Shown here piece after piece: positions 1 to 8,440 of a stretch of DNA of 32,098 nt. The notes below the pieces were generated by a model. The model made no database searches, was not told the origin of the DNA, and saw nothing but the letters and a program-made list of their open reading frames with translations. The stretch spans positions 1 through 32,098 of the forward strand of contig CAYGSU010000047.1 in NCBI GenBank assembly GCA_964352715.1. The letters are read 5' to 3'. Numbering within the stretch: the stretch's first letter is position 1; every line of letters begins with the position of its first letter. Source of the DNA: JAVKBW01 sp964352715 (lineage in GTDB: Bacteria > Pseudomonadota > Alphaproteobacteria > UBA8366 > Aestuariispiraceae). The position numbers were made by a program, and so were the translations under genes.

Positions 1-191
1 GCGTCCTTCTCAACGAACGCCCGCACCGCCGCTTCAATCTCGGCGGCGGCGGGCAGCATGGTCAGCGACCCGTCCGGGCGTTTCACCGCGATCAATCCGT
101 GCGGTAGAACGGCCCATGAATAGCCGTCGATCTCACCGGTTTCCGGTTGTCCGTCCTTCACAACGCCGCATCCCCACATGTCGCATCTCAT
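1..191 (-). CDS. Partial hypothetical protein (N-terminal part; runs off the left edge)
   Basis: An open minus-strand frame starts at ATG 191 (or in-frame ATG 179) and continues without a stop to base 1, giving about 63 residues. The peptide begins MRCDMWGCGVVKDGQ and contains a Gly/Asp-rich stretch (GEIDGYSWAV, KRPDGSLTML) followed by an Ala/Glu-rich helix. I recognise no family. It lies downstream of glcF on the same strand, separated by two palindromes, so it may have its own promoter. No good Shine-Dalgarno sequence precedes either ATG, so the start is uncertain. Coding status rests on the open frame and a plausible amino-acid composition only. Confidence 0.45.
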   Translation of the reverse strand, partial: MRCDMWGCGVVKDGQPETGEIDGYSWAVLPHGLIAVKRPDGSLTMLPAAAEIEAAVRAFVEKD

Positions 192-214
192 TCTAGTCTG
201 AAAGAATACCCGAT

Positions 215-276
215 CCCCGGCCCTGAGCCGGGGTCTTTAGCCACATTCTGCACAAGATCCCGGATCAAGTCCGGGA
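215..276. repeat. Pair of REP-like palindromes in the intergenic space after glcF
   Basis: Two short hairpins sit 24 bases apart. The first (215-233) has the arms CCCCGGC and GCCGGGG with a 5-base loop. The second (258-276) has TCCCGGA and TCCGGGA around TCAAG. This 'cccggatcaagtccggga' type of sequence is a very common dispersed intergenic palindrome in alphaproteobacterial genomes. Neither is followed by a T-run on the minus strand, so they are not classic intrinsic terminators, although they could protect the glcF 3' end. Confidence 0.55.
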
Positions 277-288
277 ATCCTGCTGTTG

Positions 289-1581
289 TCAGTTCAGCCC
301 CGCCGGCTTCGGGCCGCCCGTCACCCAGTCGATCAGTTCGATCGTGTGGACAATCGGGATATTCGTGCCGGTGGCGATCTGGGTGATGCAGCCGATATTA
401 CCGGCGGCGATCACATCCGCCTTCGTGCTTTCGATATTCTTCACCTTGCGGTCGCGCAGGGTCGTGGCGATTGCCGGCTGCATGATGTTGTAAGTACCGG
501 CCGACCCGCAGCAGAGATGGGATTCCGGCACATCCTTCACCGTGAACCCGGCCTGTTTCAGCAAGGTTTTCGGCAGGGTGGTGATTTTCTGGCCATGCTG
601 CATCGAACAGGCGGAATGATAGGCGACGGTCAGGCCCGGCTGCGGCGCGGCAAGGGTCTCCGGCAGGCCGAGCTTGGTCAGGTATTCGGTGATGTCCATG
701 GTCAGGCCCGACACCGTCGCGGCGTCTTCCGCGCGGCCCGCGTCGTTACGGAACATGTGGCCGTAATCCTTCACCGTGGTGCCGCAGCCCGACGCATTGA
801 TGACAATGGCGTCCAGCGGGTCGCGCTTGTGTTCCGCCAGCCAGGCATCGATATTCGCGCCGGCCTGTCCATGGCTTTCATCCGTCTTGCCCATGTGATG
901 CACCAGCGCGCCGCAACAGCCCGCATTCTTCGCGATCACCACCTCGACGCCCAGCCGTGTCAGCACCCGCACCGTCGCTTCGTTGATCTGCGGGCTCAAC
1001 ACCTGCTGCGCGCAGCCGGTCAGCAGGGCGACGCGACCTCTCCTTTCCCCTTCAGCGGGAATAACCTGCGGGCTATCGACGCGCGACGGCGGCTGCATCC
1101 GTTTCGGCGCCAGCGACAGCATCGCCCCCCAGCGCCCGGGGAACAGGCCGGCGACCGGCCGCGCCAGCATCGCGCCGATCAGCGCGAACCGGAACAGGCG
1201 CGGCGACGGCAGCACGATCGACAGAACCTTGCGCAGGAACCGGTCAGCCGCGGGGCGGGTATAGGTTTCCTCGATCCGTTCACGGGCATGGTCTACCAGA
1301 TGCATGTAATGCACGCCGGACGGACAGGTCGTCATGCAGGCCAGACAGGAAAGACAGCGGTCGATATGTTTCACCAGTTTTTCCGAGGCCGGCTTGTCGT
1401 TTTCCAGCATGTCCTTGATCAGATAGATCCGGCCGCGCGGGCTGTCCAGCTCGTCGCCCAGGGTGACATAGGTCGGACAGGTCGCCGTGCAGAACCCGCA
1501 ATGCACGCAGTTGCGCAGGATGGCGTTCGATTCCGCGATATCGGGGTCGGCAAGCTGGGCGAGGGTAAAATTCGTTTGCAT
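289..1581 (-). CDS. glcF: Glycolate oxidase iron-sulfur subunit GlcF
   Basis: Electron-transfer subunit of the GlcDEF glycolate dehydrogenase, which oxidises glycolate to glyoxylate at the cytoplasmic membrane. The 430-residue protein carries two [4Fe-4S] ferredoxin motifs, CVHCGFCTATCP (Cys 25, 28, 31, 35) and CLSCLACMTTCP (Cys 76, 79, 82, 86). Two CCG motifs follow, at about 222-224 and 357-359, typical of the heterodisulfide-reductase-like C-terminal domain. Length and domain order match GlcF. It is the last gene of glcD-glcE-glcF, starting only 6 bases after the glcE stop, so it is almost certainly cotranscribed and controlled by the operator upstream of glcD. Confidence 0.95.
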   Translation of the reverse strand: MQTNFTLAQLADPDIAESNAILRNCVHCGFCTATCPTYVTLGDELDSPRGRIYLIKDMLENDKPASEKLVKHIDRCLSCLACMTTCPSGVHYMHLVDHARERIEETYTRPAADRFLRKVLSIVLPSPRLFRFALIGAMLARPVAGLFPGRWGAMLSLAPKRMQPPSRVDSPQVIPAEGERRGRVALLTGCAQQVLSPQINEATVRVLTRLGVEVVIAKNAGCCGALVHHMGKTDESHGQAGANIDAWLAEHKRDPLDAIVINASGCGTTVKDYGHMFRNDAGRAEDAATVSGLTMDITEYLTKLGLPETLAAPQPGLTVAYHSACSMQHGQKITTLPKTLLKQAGFTVKDVPESHLCCGSAGTYNIMQPAIATTLRDRKVKNIESTKADVIAAGNIGCITQIATGTNIPIVHTIELIDWVTGGPKPAGLN

Positions 1582-1587
1582 CAGGCG

Positions 1588-2805
1588 TTATCCCATCCGG
1601 CCGGGATTGAGAATGCCGTGCGGGTCGAAGCCTTCCCTGATCCGCCGGGCGAGCGCGGCGAGCGCCGGATTTTGCGGCTGGAAGACCGGTACGGCGGCCC
1701 GCAACGTCGGTGAGCCGCGCATCAGCATCGCATGACCGCCCCGTTTCTCCACCGCCGCGCGGATATCGGCAGCACCGGCATCTGCCGCATCGCCGGAAAC
1801 CGCCAGCCAGATCAACCCGCCGCCCCAGTCCATGAACGCATCGCGATGGCCTTTTTCAACACAGGCAGCCAGCAGTGCCGGGCCATCCTGCGGCGCGACG
1901 GAAATTTTCCAGACCGGTCGATCATCGTCTCCGCCGGCAAACGGCTGTACATCGCGGATCGCCTTCCAGAACGCCCGGCTGCGGCTGGTGTGCAGTTCCT
2001 CGACCTCGCCATGGCCTTCCAGCAGCTTGCGCAACTGGTCGCAGCGATAGGCGACCGACCCTTCGATGCCTTCCAGCCGCAAGGCCGCGACGCCCTTGCC
2101 GAGCAGCCGCACCATATCGACCGGCGACGCCGCCGTCAGCGACGCCGGCAGCCAGGCCGCGCCGGAAATATCCAGCGGGCTGTTCAGCCCGTCGGTCATC
2201 GCGGCGACCGCCTGTTGCGGATCGTTGGTCGCAACCAGCACGGTGCGTTCCTTCGGTGCCGCCGGCAGTACTTTAACGGTCACGCTGGTCATCGCCGCCA
2301 GCGTGCCCCATGAGCCGCAGAGCAGTTTGCACATGTCGTAACCGGTGACGTTCTTCACCACGCGACCGCCCGACTTGAAGCTTTCGCCACGTCCCGATAC
2401 CGCGGTGAAACCGAGGAAGTGGTCGCGCGCCGCGCCCGACTTGATGCGTCGTGGCCCGGCCAGATTGGCGGCGATTATCCCGCCCAGCGACCCGGCGCCG
2501 GCTTTCCCGGTCAGCAGGATGCCGAGATCGGGCGGTTCGAAAGCAAGCTCCTGGCCGTTCTCCGCCAGCAGCGCAGTGATCTCATCCATCGGCGTCGCCG
2601 GGCCGGCCTGCAGCACCAGTTCGTCCGGCTCGTACAGGGTTACGCCCGAAAGACGCGACAGATCGAGGTCGTGTTCGATATTCACCGCCTGACCAACCGA
2701 AGCCTTGCTGCCGTTGCCGGCAACCGACAGTGGCTCCTGTTCGGCTGCCGCCCAGGCGACAACCTCGGCAACCTGATCGGCTGTATCGGGGGTAAACACG
2801 GTCAT
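1588..2805 (-). CDS. glcE: Glycolate oxidase FAD-binding subunit GlcE
   Basis: FAD-binding subunit of glycolate dehydrogenase. The 405-residue product has a PCMH-type FAD-binding region in the N-terminal half (LSVAGNGSKASVGQ near the start, later GRVVKNVTGYDMCKLLCGSWGTLA cut into typical GlcE blocks) and ends in the usual FDPHGILNPGRMG. I place the start at ATG 2805 (MTVFTPDTADQ), preceded by AGAAGGG at good spacing. The frame is open further upstream to 2940, but that extension overlaps the end of glcD and has no family-like sequence. The gene starts 13 bases after the glcD stop. Confidence 0.94.
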   Translation of the reverse strand: MTVFTPDTADQVAEVVAWAAAEQEPLSVAGNGSKASVGQAVNIEHDLDLSRLSGVTLYEPDELVLQAGPATPMDEITALLAENGQELAFEPPDLGILLTGKAGAGSLGGIIAANLAGPRRIKSGAARDHFLGFTAVSGRGESFKSGGRVVKNVTGYDMCKLLCGSWGTLAAMTSVTVKVLPAAPKERTVLVATNDPQQAVAAMTDGLNSPLDISGAAWLPASLTAASPVDMVRLLGKGVAALRLEGIEGSVAYRCDQLRKLLEGHGEVEELHTSRSRAFWKAIRDVQPFAGGDDDRPVWKISVAPQDGPALLAACVEKGHRDAFMDWGGGLIWLAVSGDAADAGAADIRAAVEKRGGHAMLMRGSPTLRAAVPVFQPQNPALAALARRIREGFDPHGILNPGRMG

Positions 2806-2818
2806 TCGGCGACCCTTC

Positions 2819-4309
2819 TCAGAACCGGGGAAGATCGGGGAAGGGAAGCTTGCCCTTCTGGATATGCATGCGGCCCATTTCGGCGCAGCGATGCAGGGTC
2901 GGAAACACCTTGCCCGGGTTGAGAAGCCCTTGCGGATCAAAGGCGCATTTCAGGCGCTGCTGGTGGTTGAGATCGGTTTCGGTAAACATCTCGCCCATCA
3001 GGTCGCGTTTCTCGACACCGACTCCGTGTTCGCCGGTCAGTACGCCACCGACCCTGACGCACAGTTTCAGAATATCCGCGCCGAATTCTTCCGCCTTTTC
3101 CATTTCGCCCGGGTTGTTGGCATCGTAGAGGATCAGCGGATGCAGGTTGCCGTCGCCGGCATGGAAAACGTTCGCGACCCGCAACCCGTATTTGGCTGAC
3201 ATGGCCGTCATTTCCGTCAGAACATGCGGCAGTTCCTTGCGCGGAATGGTGCCGTCCATACACAGGTAATCCGGCGAAATCCGCCCGACTGCCGGAAACG
3301 CGGCCTTGCGCCCGGCCCAGAAGGTAATGCGTTCCTGTTCGCTTTCCGAGGCGCGAACCGTCGTCGCGCCACAGGCATCGGCAATCGTTTTCACCTGATC
3401 GATCAGCAGTTCAACTTCCTGCGCCGGGCCATCCAGTTCAACGATCAGCAGGGCCTCGACATCGCGCGGATAACCGGCCTTTGCGAAATCGTCGGAGGCG
3501 TGAATGGCCGGCCGGTCCATCATCTCCATGCCGCCGGGGATGATGCCCGCGCCGATGATCTTGCCGACGCAATCACCGCCCTGCTCGCTGGACGGAAAGC
3601 CGATCAGCAGGGCGCGCGCGGTTTCCGGCTTGCGCAGCAGCCGCACAGTCACTTCGGTGACGACGCCCAGCAGCCCTTCCGACCCGGTCAGGATGCCCAT
3701 CAGATCGTAACCGCCGGAATCCAGATGCCGGCCGCCGATGCGGGTGATCGTGCCATCCATCATCACCAGTTCCAGGCCGAGAATGTTGTTCGTCGTCAGA
3801 CCGTATTTCAGACAGTGCACGCCACCGGAATTTTCCGCCACATTGCCGCCGATGGAACAGGCGATCTGGCTCGACGGGTCCGGCGCGTAATAGAAGCCGT
3901 CGCCTTCAACCGCTGTCGTAATCGCCAGATTGGTGACGCCGGGCTGCACGACCGCACAGCGGTTGCCGTAGTCGATATCGAGAATCTTGTTGAACTTGCC
4001 CATGGCCAGCAGAATGCCGTCTTCCAGCGGCATGGCGCCGCCGCTGAGGGAGGTACCCGATCCGCGCGGCACCACCTTGATGCTGTGTTTGTTGCAGTAT
4101 GCCAGCACATCGGCAACCTGCTGCGTGGTTTCCGGCAGCACGACGATCAACGGCAGGGATTTGTAGGCTGTGACGCCATCCGATTCGTAGGGTCGCCGCT
4201 CTTCTTCATCGACGATCACGCCTTCGCCCGGCACGATGGCGCGCAGGTCGTCGGCAATCGCCATCCGGCGATCTATCACCTTTTCATCAAGAGCAGGCAT
4301 TTTCAGCAT
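2819..4309 (-). CDS. glcD: Glycolate oxidase catalytic subunit GlcD
   Basis: FAD-linked oxidase subunit that dehydrogenates glycolate (possibly also D-lactate). About 496 residues: an N-terminal FAD_binding_4 domain with PRGSGTSLSGG at about 81-91, then the FAD-oxidase C domain with NVFHAGDGNLHP and GEHGVGVEKRDLM, and the closing DPQGLLNPGKVFP. I prefer ATG 4309 because GGGAA lies at suitable distance. An in-frame ATG at 4336 is possible but has no ribosome-binding site. First gene of glcDEF; its promoter is overlapped by a GntR-type operator, so the operon is probably induced by glycolate or a related acid. Confidence 0.95.
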   Translation of the reverse strand: MLKMPALDEKVIDRRMAIADDLRAIVPGEGVIVDEEERRPYESDGVTAYKSLPLIVVLPETTQQVADVLAYCNKHSIKVVPRGSGTSLSGGAMPLEDGILLAMGKFNKILDIDYGNRCAVVQPGVTNLAITTAVEGDGFYYAPDPSSQIACSIGGNVAENSGGVHCLKYGLTTNNILGLELVMMDGTITRIGGRHLDSGGYDLMGILTGSEGLLGVVTEVTVRLLRKPETARALLIGFPSSEQGGDCVGKIIGAGIIPGGMEMMDRPAIHASDDFAKAGYPRDVEALLIVELDGPAQEVELLIDQVKTIADACGATTVRASESEQERITFWAGRKAAFPAVGRISPDYLCMDGTIPRKELPHVLTEMTAMSAKYGLRVANVFHAGDGNLHPLILYDANNPGEMEKAEEFGADILKLCVRVGGVLTGEHGVGVEKRDLMGEMFTETDLNHQQRLKCAFDPQGLLNPGKVFPTLHRCAEMGRMHIQKGKLPFPDLPRF

Positions 4310-4345
4310 CAGCGTTTCCCGGATGCATTCGTGCATCCATTCTTA

Positions 4346-4362
4346 AATTGGTAATACCAATT
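4346..4362. promoter_or_regulatory. FadR-subfamily GntR operator upstream of glcD
   Basis: AATTGGTAATACCAATT is a perfect inverted repeat with 7-base arms AATTGGT/ACCAATT and a 3-base centre. This is the signature recognised by PdhR/LldR/GlcC-type GntR regulators (TTGGT-N3-ACCAA). It overlaps the putative -10 box of the glcD promoter and lies about 37 bases before the chosen start codon, a position suited to repression. No GntR gene is in the window, so the regulator must be encoded elsewhere. Confidence 0.8.
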
Positions 4363-4388
4363 ATGGTTCCCTGAACACGTAACCGCAA
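4360..4388 (-). promoter_or_regulatory. Putative glcDEF promoter
   Basis: On the minus strand, TTGCGG (4388-4383) is followed after 17 bases by CATAAT (4365-4360). The -10 box matches the sigma-70 consensus at 5 of 6 positions; the -35 box is weak. The -10 shares bases with the GntR operator, so the two elements fit together. Inferred from sequence only. Confidence 0.5.
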
Positions 4389-4444
4389 GAATGAATTACT
4401 TTAACAGCCGACACCAGCCGGTATACAGCGTTGAAAAGCAGTAC

Positions 4445-4477
4445 AAAAACGAAAACCGCGCTCTTTCGGGAGCGCGG
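4445..4477 (-). terminator. Intrinsic terminator of rpmJ
   Basis: Read on the minus strand, CCGCGCTC pairs with GAGCGCGG around a 6-base loop (4477-4456) and is followed by TTTTCGTTTTT (4455-4445). A strong GC stem plus T-rich tract 53 bases after the rpmJ stop is a typical Rho-independent terminator. It also separates rpmJ from the glc promoter just beyond. Confidence 0.85.
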
Positions 4478-4529
4478 CTATTCAATTCTCTCGAGGCCCA
4501 CCTGACGGCAGCCCTGCAAACGGCGATCC

Positions 4530-4655
4530 TTAGCCCTGGCGGGCCTTGAAGCGCGGGTTCGTCTTGTTGATAACGTAGACGCGGCCCTTCCGCCGGATCA
4601 CCCGGCAGTCCTTGTGGCGCTTTTTCAGCGTCTTCAGTGAACTTGCGACTTTCAT
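4530..4655 (-). CDS. rpmJ: 50S ribosomal protein L36
   Basis: A 41-residue basic protein of the large ribosomal subunit. The sequence starts MKVASSLKTLKKRHKDCRV and ends RVYVINKTNPRFKARQG, the conserved L36 tail. It has a single cysteine and lacks the CxxC...C...H zinc ribbon, so it is the zinc-independent (C-minus) form usual in Alphaproteobacteria. The start is ATG 4655. The gene is monocistronic, with a clear terminator at 4445-4477. Confidence 0.95.
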   Translation of the reverse strand: MKVASSLKTLKKRHKDCRVIRRKGRVYVINKTNPRFKARQG

Positions 4656-4936
4656 CGTTCCACTCCGAAATTCGTTTCCGCGTCCGGCCGGACCGAAACA
4701 CCGGTCCTGTGATCGCCACCTCGCGAAGTCGCCGGAACATAGGGACGCGCCTCCGCCCTGTCAACGCCGGAATCGCCGGACCAACGCGTTTCCGAAGCTG
4801 CCCGGTCCCATACTGTCAGGACAGGTCAATTCGTCTTGATATTGCCACAGTTCGACCACCAAGCAGACGATATCTCAATCTAGCTTAACCATACCGATCA
4901 GCCGAAACGGCATTATCGGAAAGGAGACTATCCGCC

Positions 4937-5113
4937 ATGACCTACGGTACCATGACTTACCCGTTACCAATGAGGTATCAGGACAGCGCGTTCACCCTCA
5001 TCGGGATCGAACTGGACCGGTTTATCACCAATAACTTCTGGTCCACCTACTCGATTGTCTGCGGTTCTGCCTTTGCGATTCTCGGCGCGATCACGATGCT
5101 GTCCGTTGTCTGA
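4937..5113 (+). CDS. Small putative single-span membrane protein (58 aa)
   Basis: A 58-codon plus-strand frame starts at ATG 4937 behind an excellent ribosome-binding site (GGAAAGGAG, ending 9 bases before the ATG) and stops at TGA 5113. The N-terminal half is polar and Tyr/Met-rich (MTYGTMTYPLPMRYQDS). The C-terminal third is a hydrophobic helix, STYSIVCGSAFAILGAITML, that could cross the membrane once. I recognise no family. Standing between rpmJ (opposite strand) and the binding-protein gene, it is probably expressed alone. Confidence comes from the ribosome-binding site and the coherent soluble-plus-membrane design. Confidence 0.6.
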   Translation: MTYGTMTYPLPMRYQDSAFTLIGIELDRFITNNFWSTYSIVCGSAFAILGAITMLSVV

Positions 5114-5224
5114 CAATCCACCGGATTTGGCTAGCCTGCGGTATCTTTCTACCATGGGTTGACTTCCCTTGCTAACTCGACCTCTATGTCTGTGCAGGAA
5201 GGTTTTCCAGCTCCGGGAGGGGGC

Positions 5225-5248
5225 GAGGGTTGCCTTGCGGTAACCCTC
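5225..5248. repeat. Strong stem-loop ahead of the binding-protein gene
   Basis: GAGGGTTGCC pairs with GGTAACCCTC (one G-U pair) around the tetraloop TTGC, a 10-base-pair hairpin ending 68 bases before the next start codon. No T-run follows on either strand, so it is not a standard terminator. It could be a leader structure or mRNA stabiliser. No known riboswitch fold was recognised. Confidence 0.4.
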
Positions 5249-5315
5249 AATCAATGACCATCGGGTTGTGTTTTGCATGGTAGTGCCGGACACAACTGAT
5301 GGCCCGGGGATTTGC

Positions 5316-5869
5316 ATGCGTTGGTTTCTGTCCGGTTTCGTCGCCGTCTTCTGTGTCTTTGCCCTCGGTTCAGCGGATATCCGCGCTGAAGCGGCACGGT
5401 ATTGCTTCAACGAATGGCCGCCCTATGCCTTTGAAAATGGTGCGGGACAGGCCGAAGGCATCTCTGTGACAATCCTGAAGGAAGCCGCGCGACGCGCCGG
5501 CTATCAGGCCGTCTTTACCGAACTTCCCTGGGAACGCTGCCTGCGGGACGTTGAAATCGGTGAACAGGATGCCGTAATCGACGCGGCCAGGCGGGATGCC
5601 TATCTGCAGGGCGATGTCAGTTTTTCCGTCTATACGAACACATTCTGGGTTCGACAGGATTTCGGCGTCGAGCCGCCGGTACTGTCCTCCATCGGCGGCA
5701 AAAACCTCGGGCTGGTAAGAGGCTATGTCTACGGCGACGTGCTGGACGGCGAGATCGAACAGTCAGGCGCCATTGTCGACTTTGCGCAGGATGACGAGCA
5801 AAATGCCCGAAAACTCGCCTATGGCCGGGTCGATGCGATTATCGGCGATTTTATCGGCACCCGCGTCAT
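5316..5869 (+). CDS. Periplasmic substrate-binding protein, SBP_bac_3-like, truncated by gap
   Basis: N-terminal about 184 residues of a family 3 extracellular solute-binding-like protein. It has a Sec signal peptide (RWFLSGFVAVFCVFALGS then ADIRAEA), followed by ARYCFNEWPPYAFENGAGQAEGI, a block that typifies the ligand-binding entry of this fold, and GxxDAVIDAARR plus GYVYGDVL further on. I chose ATG 5316 over the upstream ATG 5268 because only the shorter form gives a clean signal peptide. The coding sequence is cut by the N run at 5870. No permease or ATPase gene is nearby, so it may be an orphan binding protein of the type common in Alphaproteobacteria. Ligand unknown. Confidence 0.8.
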
Positions 5870-5969
5870 NNNNNNNNNNNNNNNNNNNNNNNNNNNNNNN
5901 NNNNNNNNNNNNNNNNNNNNNNNNNNNNNNNNNNNNNNNNNNNNNNNNNNNNNNNNNNNNNNNNNNNNN
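5870..5969. other. Assembly gap (100 N)
   Basis: Exactly 100 undetermined bases. The 3' end of the solute-binding protein gene and the region downstream of clpA are lost here. The left and right flanks share no sequence, so the true gap size is unknown. The right flank begins directly with the clpA stop codon. Confidence 0.99.
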
Positions 5970-8297
5970 CTACCGTTCGATCAGTTCCGACTTTTTCGGC
6001 GACCCCTTGCCTTTCGGCTTTTTCGGTCCGCTGTCTTCCGGATAGGCGAAGGCCAGCTTCTTGCCGTCCTTTTCGACGCCGACAATCGCCAACCCGCCTT
6101 TCGCAAGTCGGCCGAACAGCATTTCCTCGGCCAAAGGCTGCTTGATGTGTTCCTGAATGACGCGGCCAAGCGGCCTTGCACCGTTCAGTTTGTCGTAGCC
6201 TTTCTTGCCAAGCCAGGCCCGCGCTTCGTCGGTCAGTTCGATTGCAACCTGACGATCGGCAAGCTGCACTTCCAGCTCGATCACGAACTTGTCGACCACC
6301 TTGTCGATCACGCTCTCGCTTAAGGAATCGAACGGGATAACTGCATCGAGGCGGTTGCGGAATTCCGGCGTGAACAGCCGTTCAATCGCTTCCTGGTCTT
6401 CCCCGCTGCGCACTTCCCGGCCGAACCCGATGGCGTGCTTCGCCATGTCGGTCGCCCCGGCATTGGTGGTCATGATGAGGATGACATTGCGGAAATCGAC
6501 GCTCTTGCCGTTGTTGTCGGTCAGCTTGCCGTAGTCCATCACCTGCAACAGGATGTTGAACAGATCCGGATGGGCCTTCTCGATTTCATCAAGCAGCAGA
6601 ACGCAATGCGGGTTCTGGTCGATGGCGTCGGTCAAAAGCCCGCCCTGATCAAACCCGACATAGCCGGGGGGCGCACCGATCAGACGCGATACCGTGTGCC
6701 GTTCCATGTATTCCGACATGTCGAACCGCTTCAGCTCGACGCCCAGCGTTTTCGCGAGCTGACGCGCGACCTCGGTCTTGCCGACGCCGGTCGGGCCGGA
6801 GAACAGATAGCTGCCGATCGGTTTTTCCAGATCGCGCAACCCGGCCCGCGCCAGTTTGATGGCCGATGACAGGGCATCGATGGCGCGGTCCTGGCCGTAA
6901 ACCACCATTTTGAGGTCGGCTTCCAGCGAGCGCAGGGATTCCCGGTCGTCCTTCGACACCTGCTTCGGCGGAATCCGGGCGATCTTGGCGACAACCGCTT
7001 CGACATCCTTCACGCCGATGGTTTTCTTGCGCTTCGATTCCGGCAGCAGCATCTGTGCCGCGCCGACTTCGTCGATCACGTCGATGGCCTTGTCCGGCAG
7101 TTTTCGGTCATTGATGTAGCGCGCCGACAGGTCAACGGCGGTTTTGATCGCCTCGCTGGTGTAGCGCACCTTGTGATGTTCTTCATAATACGGCTTCAGA
7201 CCCTTCAGGATCTTGATCGTATCGGCAATCGACGGTTCGGCGACATCAATCTTCTGGAACCGTCGCGCCAGCGCCCGGTCCTTTTCGAAATAGCCCCGGA
7301 ATTCCTTGTAGGTGGTCGATCCGATGCAGCGCAGCGTGCCGCTGGCCAGAGCCGGCTTCAGCAGGTTCGATGCATCCATCGCGCCGCCGGTCGTGGCGCC
7401 TGCGCCAATAACGGTATGAATTTCGTCGATGAACAGGATCGCGCCGTCGGTTTCCTCCAGCTCCTTCATCACTGCTTTCAGCCGTTCCTCGAAATCGCCG
7501 CGATAGCGCGTGCCGGCCAGCAGCGAGCCCATGTCGAGTGCGAAGATCGTGCAGTCTTCCAGCACACCGGGCACATCCTTTTCGACAATCCGCTTGGCCA
7601 GCCCTTCCGCGATGGCGGTCTTGCCGACCCCCGGATCACCGACCAGCAGCGGGTTGTTCTTGGTGCGACGGCACAGGATCTGGATCGTTCGCTCCACTTC
7701 GTCAGCCCGACCGATCAGCGGATCGATCTTGCCTTCGCCCGCCTTGATGTTGAGGTTGACGCAATAGGCATCCAGCGCCTCGCTGCCCTGCTTGTTGGTT
7801 TCCTCGGCCTTCGCGCCCTCTTCCGCACCGTTGACGGTGCTGGGCTGGGGGGAGGCCTGACCGGGCACCTTGGCAATACCGTGACTGATATAGTTCACCG
7901 CGTCGAACCGGGTCATGTCCTGAAGTTGCAGGAAGTAGACGGCGTGGCTTTCGCGTTCGGAAAAAATCGCCACCAGCACATTCGCGCCGGTCACTTCCTC
8001 GCGCCCTGAAGACTGGACGTGGATGGCGGCGCGCTGCAGCACCCGCTGAAAGCCGGCTGTCGGTTTCGGATCGTCGTCGGTGGCGGCGATCAGGTTGCTG
8101 AGGTCATTGTCCAGATATTCGACCAGGTCGCCGCGCAGCTTGTCCAGCTCGACGCCACAGGCCCGCAACACCGCGATGGAGTCCTGATCGTCGGTCAGCG
8201 ACAGCATCAGATGTTCCAGCGTCGCGTATTCGTGCCGCCGTGTTCTGGCATTGGCGAGCGCGCGGTGCAGTGTTTCTTCGAGGTTCTTTGACAGCAT
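5970..8297 (-). CDS. clpA: ATP-dependent Clp protease ATPase subunit ClpA
   Basis: Hexameric AAA+ unfoldase that feeds substrates, including ClpS-delivered N-degron proteins, to ClpP. The 775 residues comprise the Clp N domain (about 1-145), a low-complexity linker (about 145-175), AAA module 1 with Walker A GDPGVGKT (220-227) and Walker B ILFIDE, and AAA module 2 with GPTGVGKT (501-508) and VLLLDE. The IGF loop that docks on ClpP is at about 623-625 (HAIGFGREV). The C-terminus is Lys/Pro-rich. The stop codon is the first triplet after the gap, so the gene is complete. Start ATG 8297 follows AGGAAAGGG. It lies downstream of clpS on the same strand, the usual arrangement. Confidence 0.97.
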   Translation of the reverse strand: MLSKNLEETLHRALANARTRRHEYATLEHLMLSLTDDQDSIAVLRACGVELDKLRGDLVEYLDNDLSNLIAATDDDPKPTAGFQRVLQRAAIHVQSSGREEVTGANVLVAIFSERESHAVYFLQLQDMTRFDAVNYISHGIAKVPGQASPQPSTVNGAEEGAKAEETNKQGSEALDAYCVNLNIKAGEGKIDPLIGRADEVERTIQILCRRTKNNPLLVGDPGVGKTAIAEGLAKRIVEKDVPGVLEDCTIFALDMGSLLAGTRYRGDFEERLKAVMKELEETDGAILFIDEIHTVIGAGATTGGAMDASNLLKPALASGTLRCIGSTTYKEFRGYFEKDRALARRFQKIDVAEPSIADTIKILKGLKPYYEEHHKVRYTSEAIKTAVDLSARYINDRKLPDKAIDVIDEVGAAQMLLPESKRKKTIGVKDVEAVVAKIARIPPKQVSKDDRESLRSLEADLKMVVYGQDRAIDALSSAIKLARAGLRDLEKPIGSYLFSGPTGVGKTEVARQLAKTLGVELKRFDMSEYMERHTVSRLIGAPPGYVGFDQGGLLTDAIDQNPHCVLLLDEIEKAHPDLFNILLQVMDYGKLTDNNGKSVDFRNVILIMTTNAGATDMAKHAIGFGREVRSGEDQEAIERLFTPEFRNRLDAVIPFDSLSESVIDKVVDKFVIELEVQLADRQVAIELTDEARAWLGKKGYDKLNGARPLGRVIQEHIKQPLAEEMLFGRLAKGGLAIVGVEKDGKKLAFAYPEDSGPKKPKGKGSPKKSELIER

Positions 8298-8440
8298 CAG
8301 CCAGTTGGCCCTTTCCTGTTTATCTGTAACAGCCTAGCCCGATTTGTTTCCGTTTCCAACGGCTGACCGCGCCGTTTTCGAAAACACACCGTTTTTCAGC
8401 CCTTATCGTGTCGGCCCCGTTCCCCGCATCGTCGCCCCGA

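Noticed and set aside
215..276. Intrinsic terminator of glcF
   Set aside because: Two good palindromes but no T-run on the minus strand; better described as REP-like elements.
286..1713. Long plus-strand open frame (475 codons) opposite glcF and the glcE end
   Set aside because: It is antisense to two clear genes, Arg/His/Gln-rich and without domains; a frame shadow typical of GC-rich codon bias.
3224..4354. 376-codon plus-strand frame opposite glcD
   Set aside because: Same kind of antisense shadow; glcD has strong family motifs on the other strand.
5316..6323. Single protein continuing from the solute-binding protein through the N run
   Set aside because: The frame stays open only because of N; the right side is antisense to clpA.
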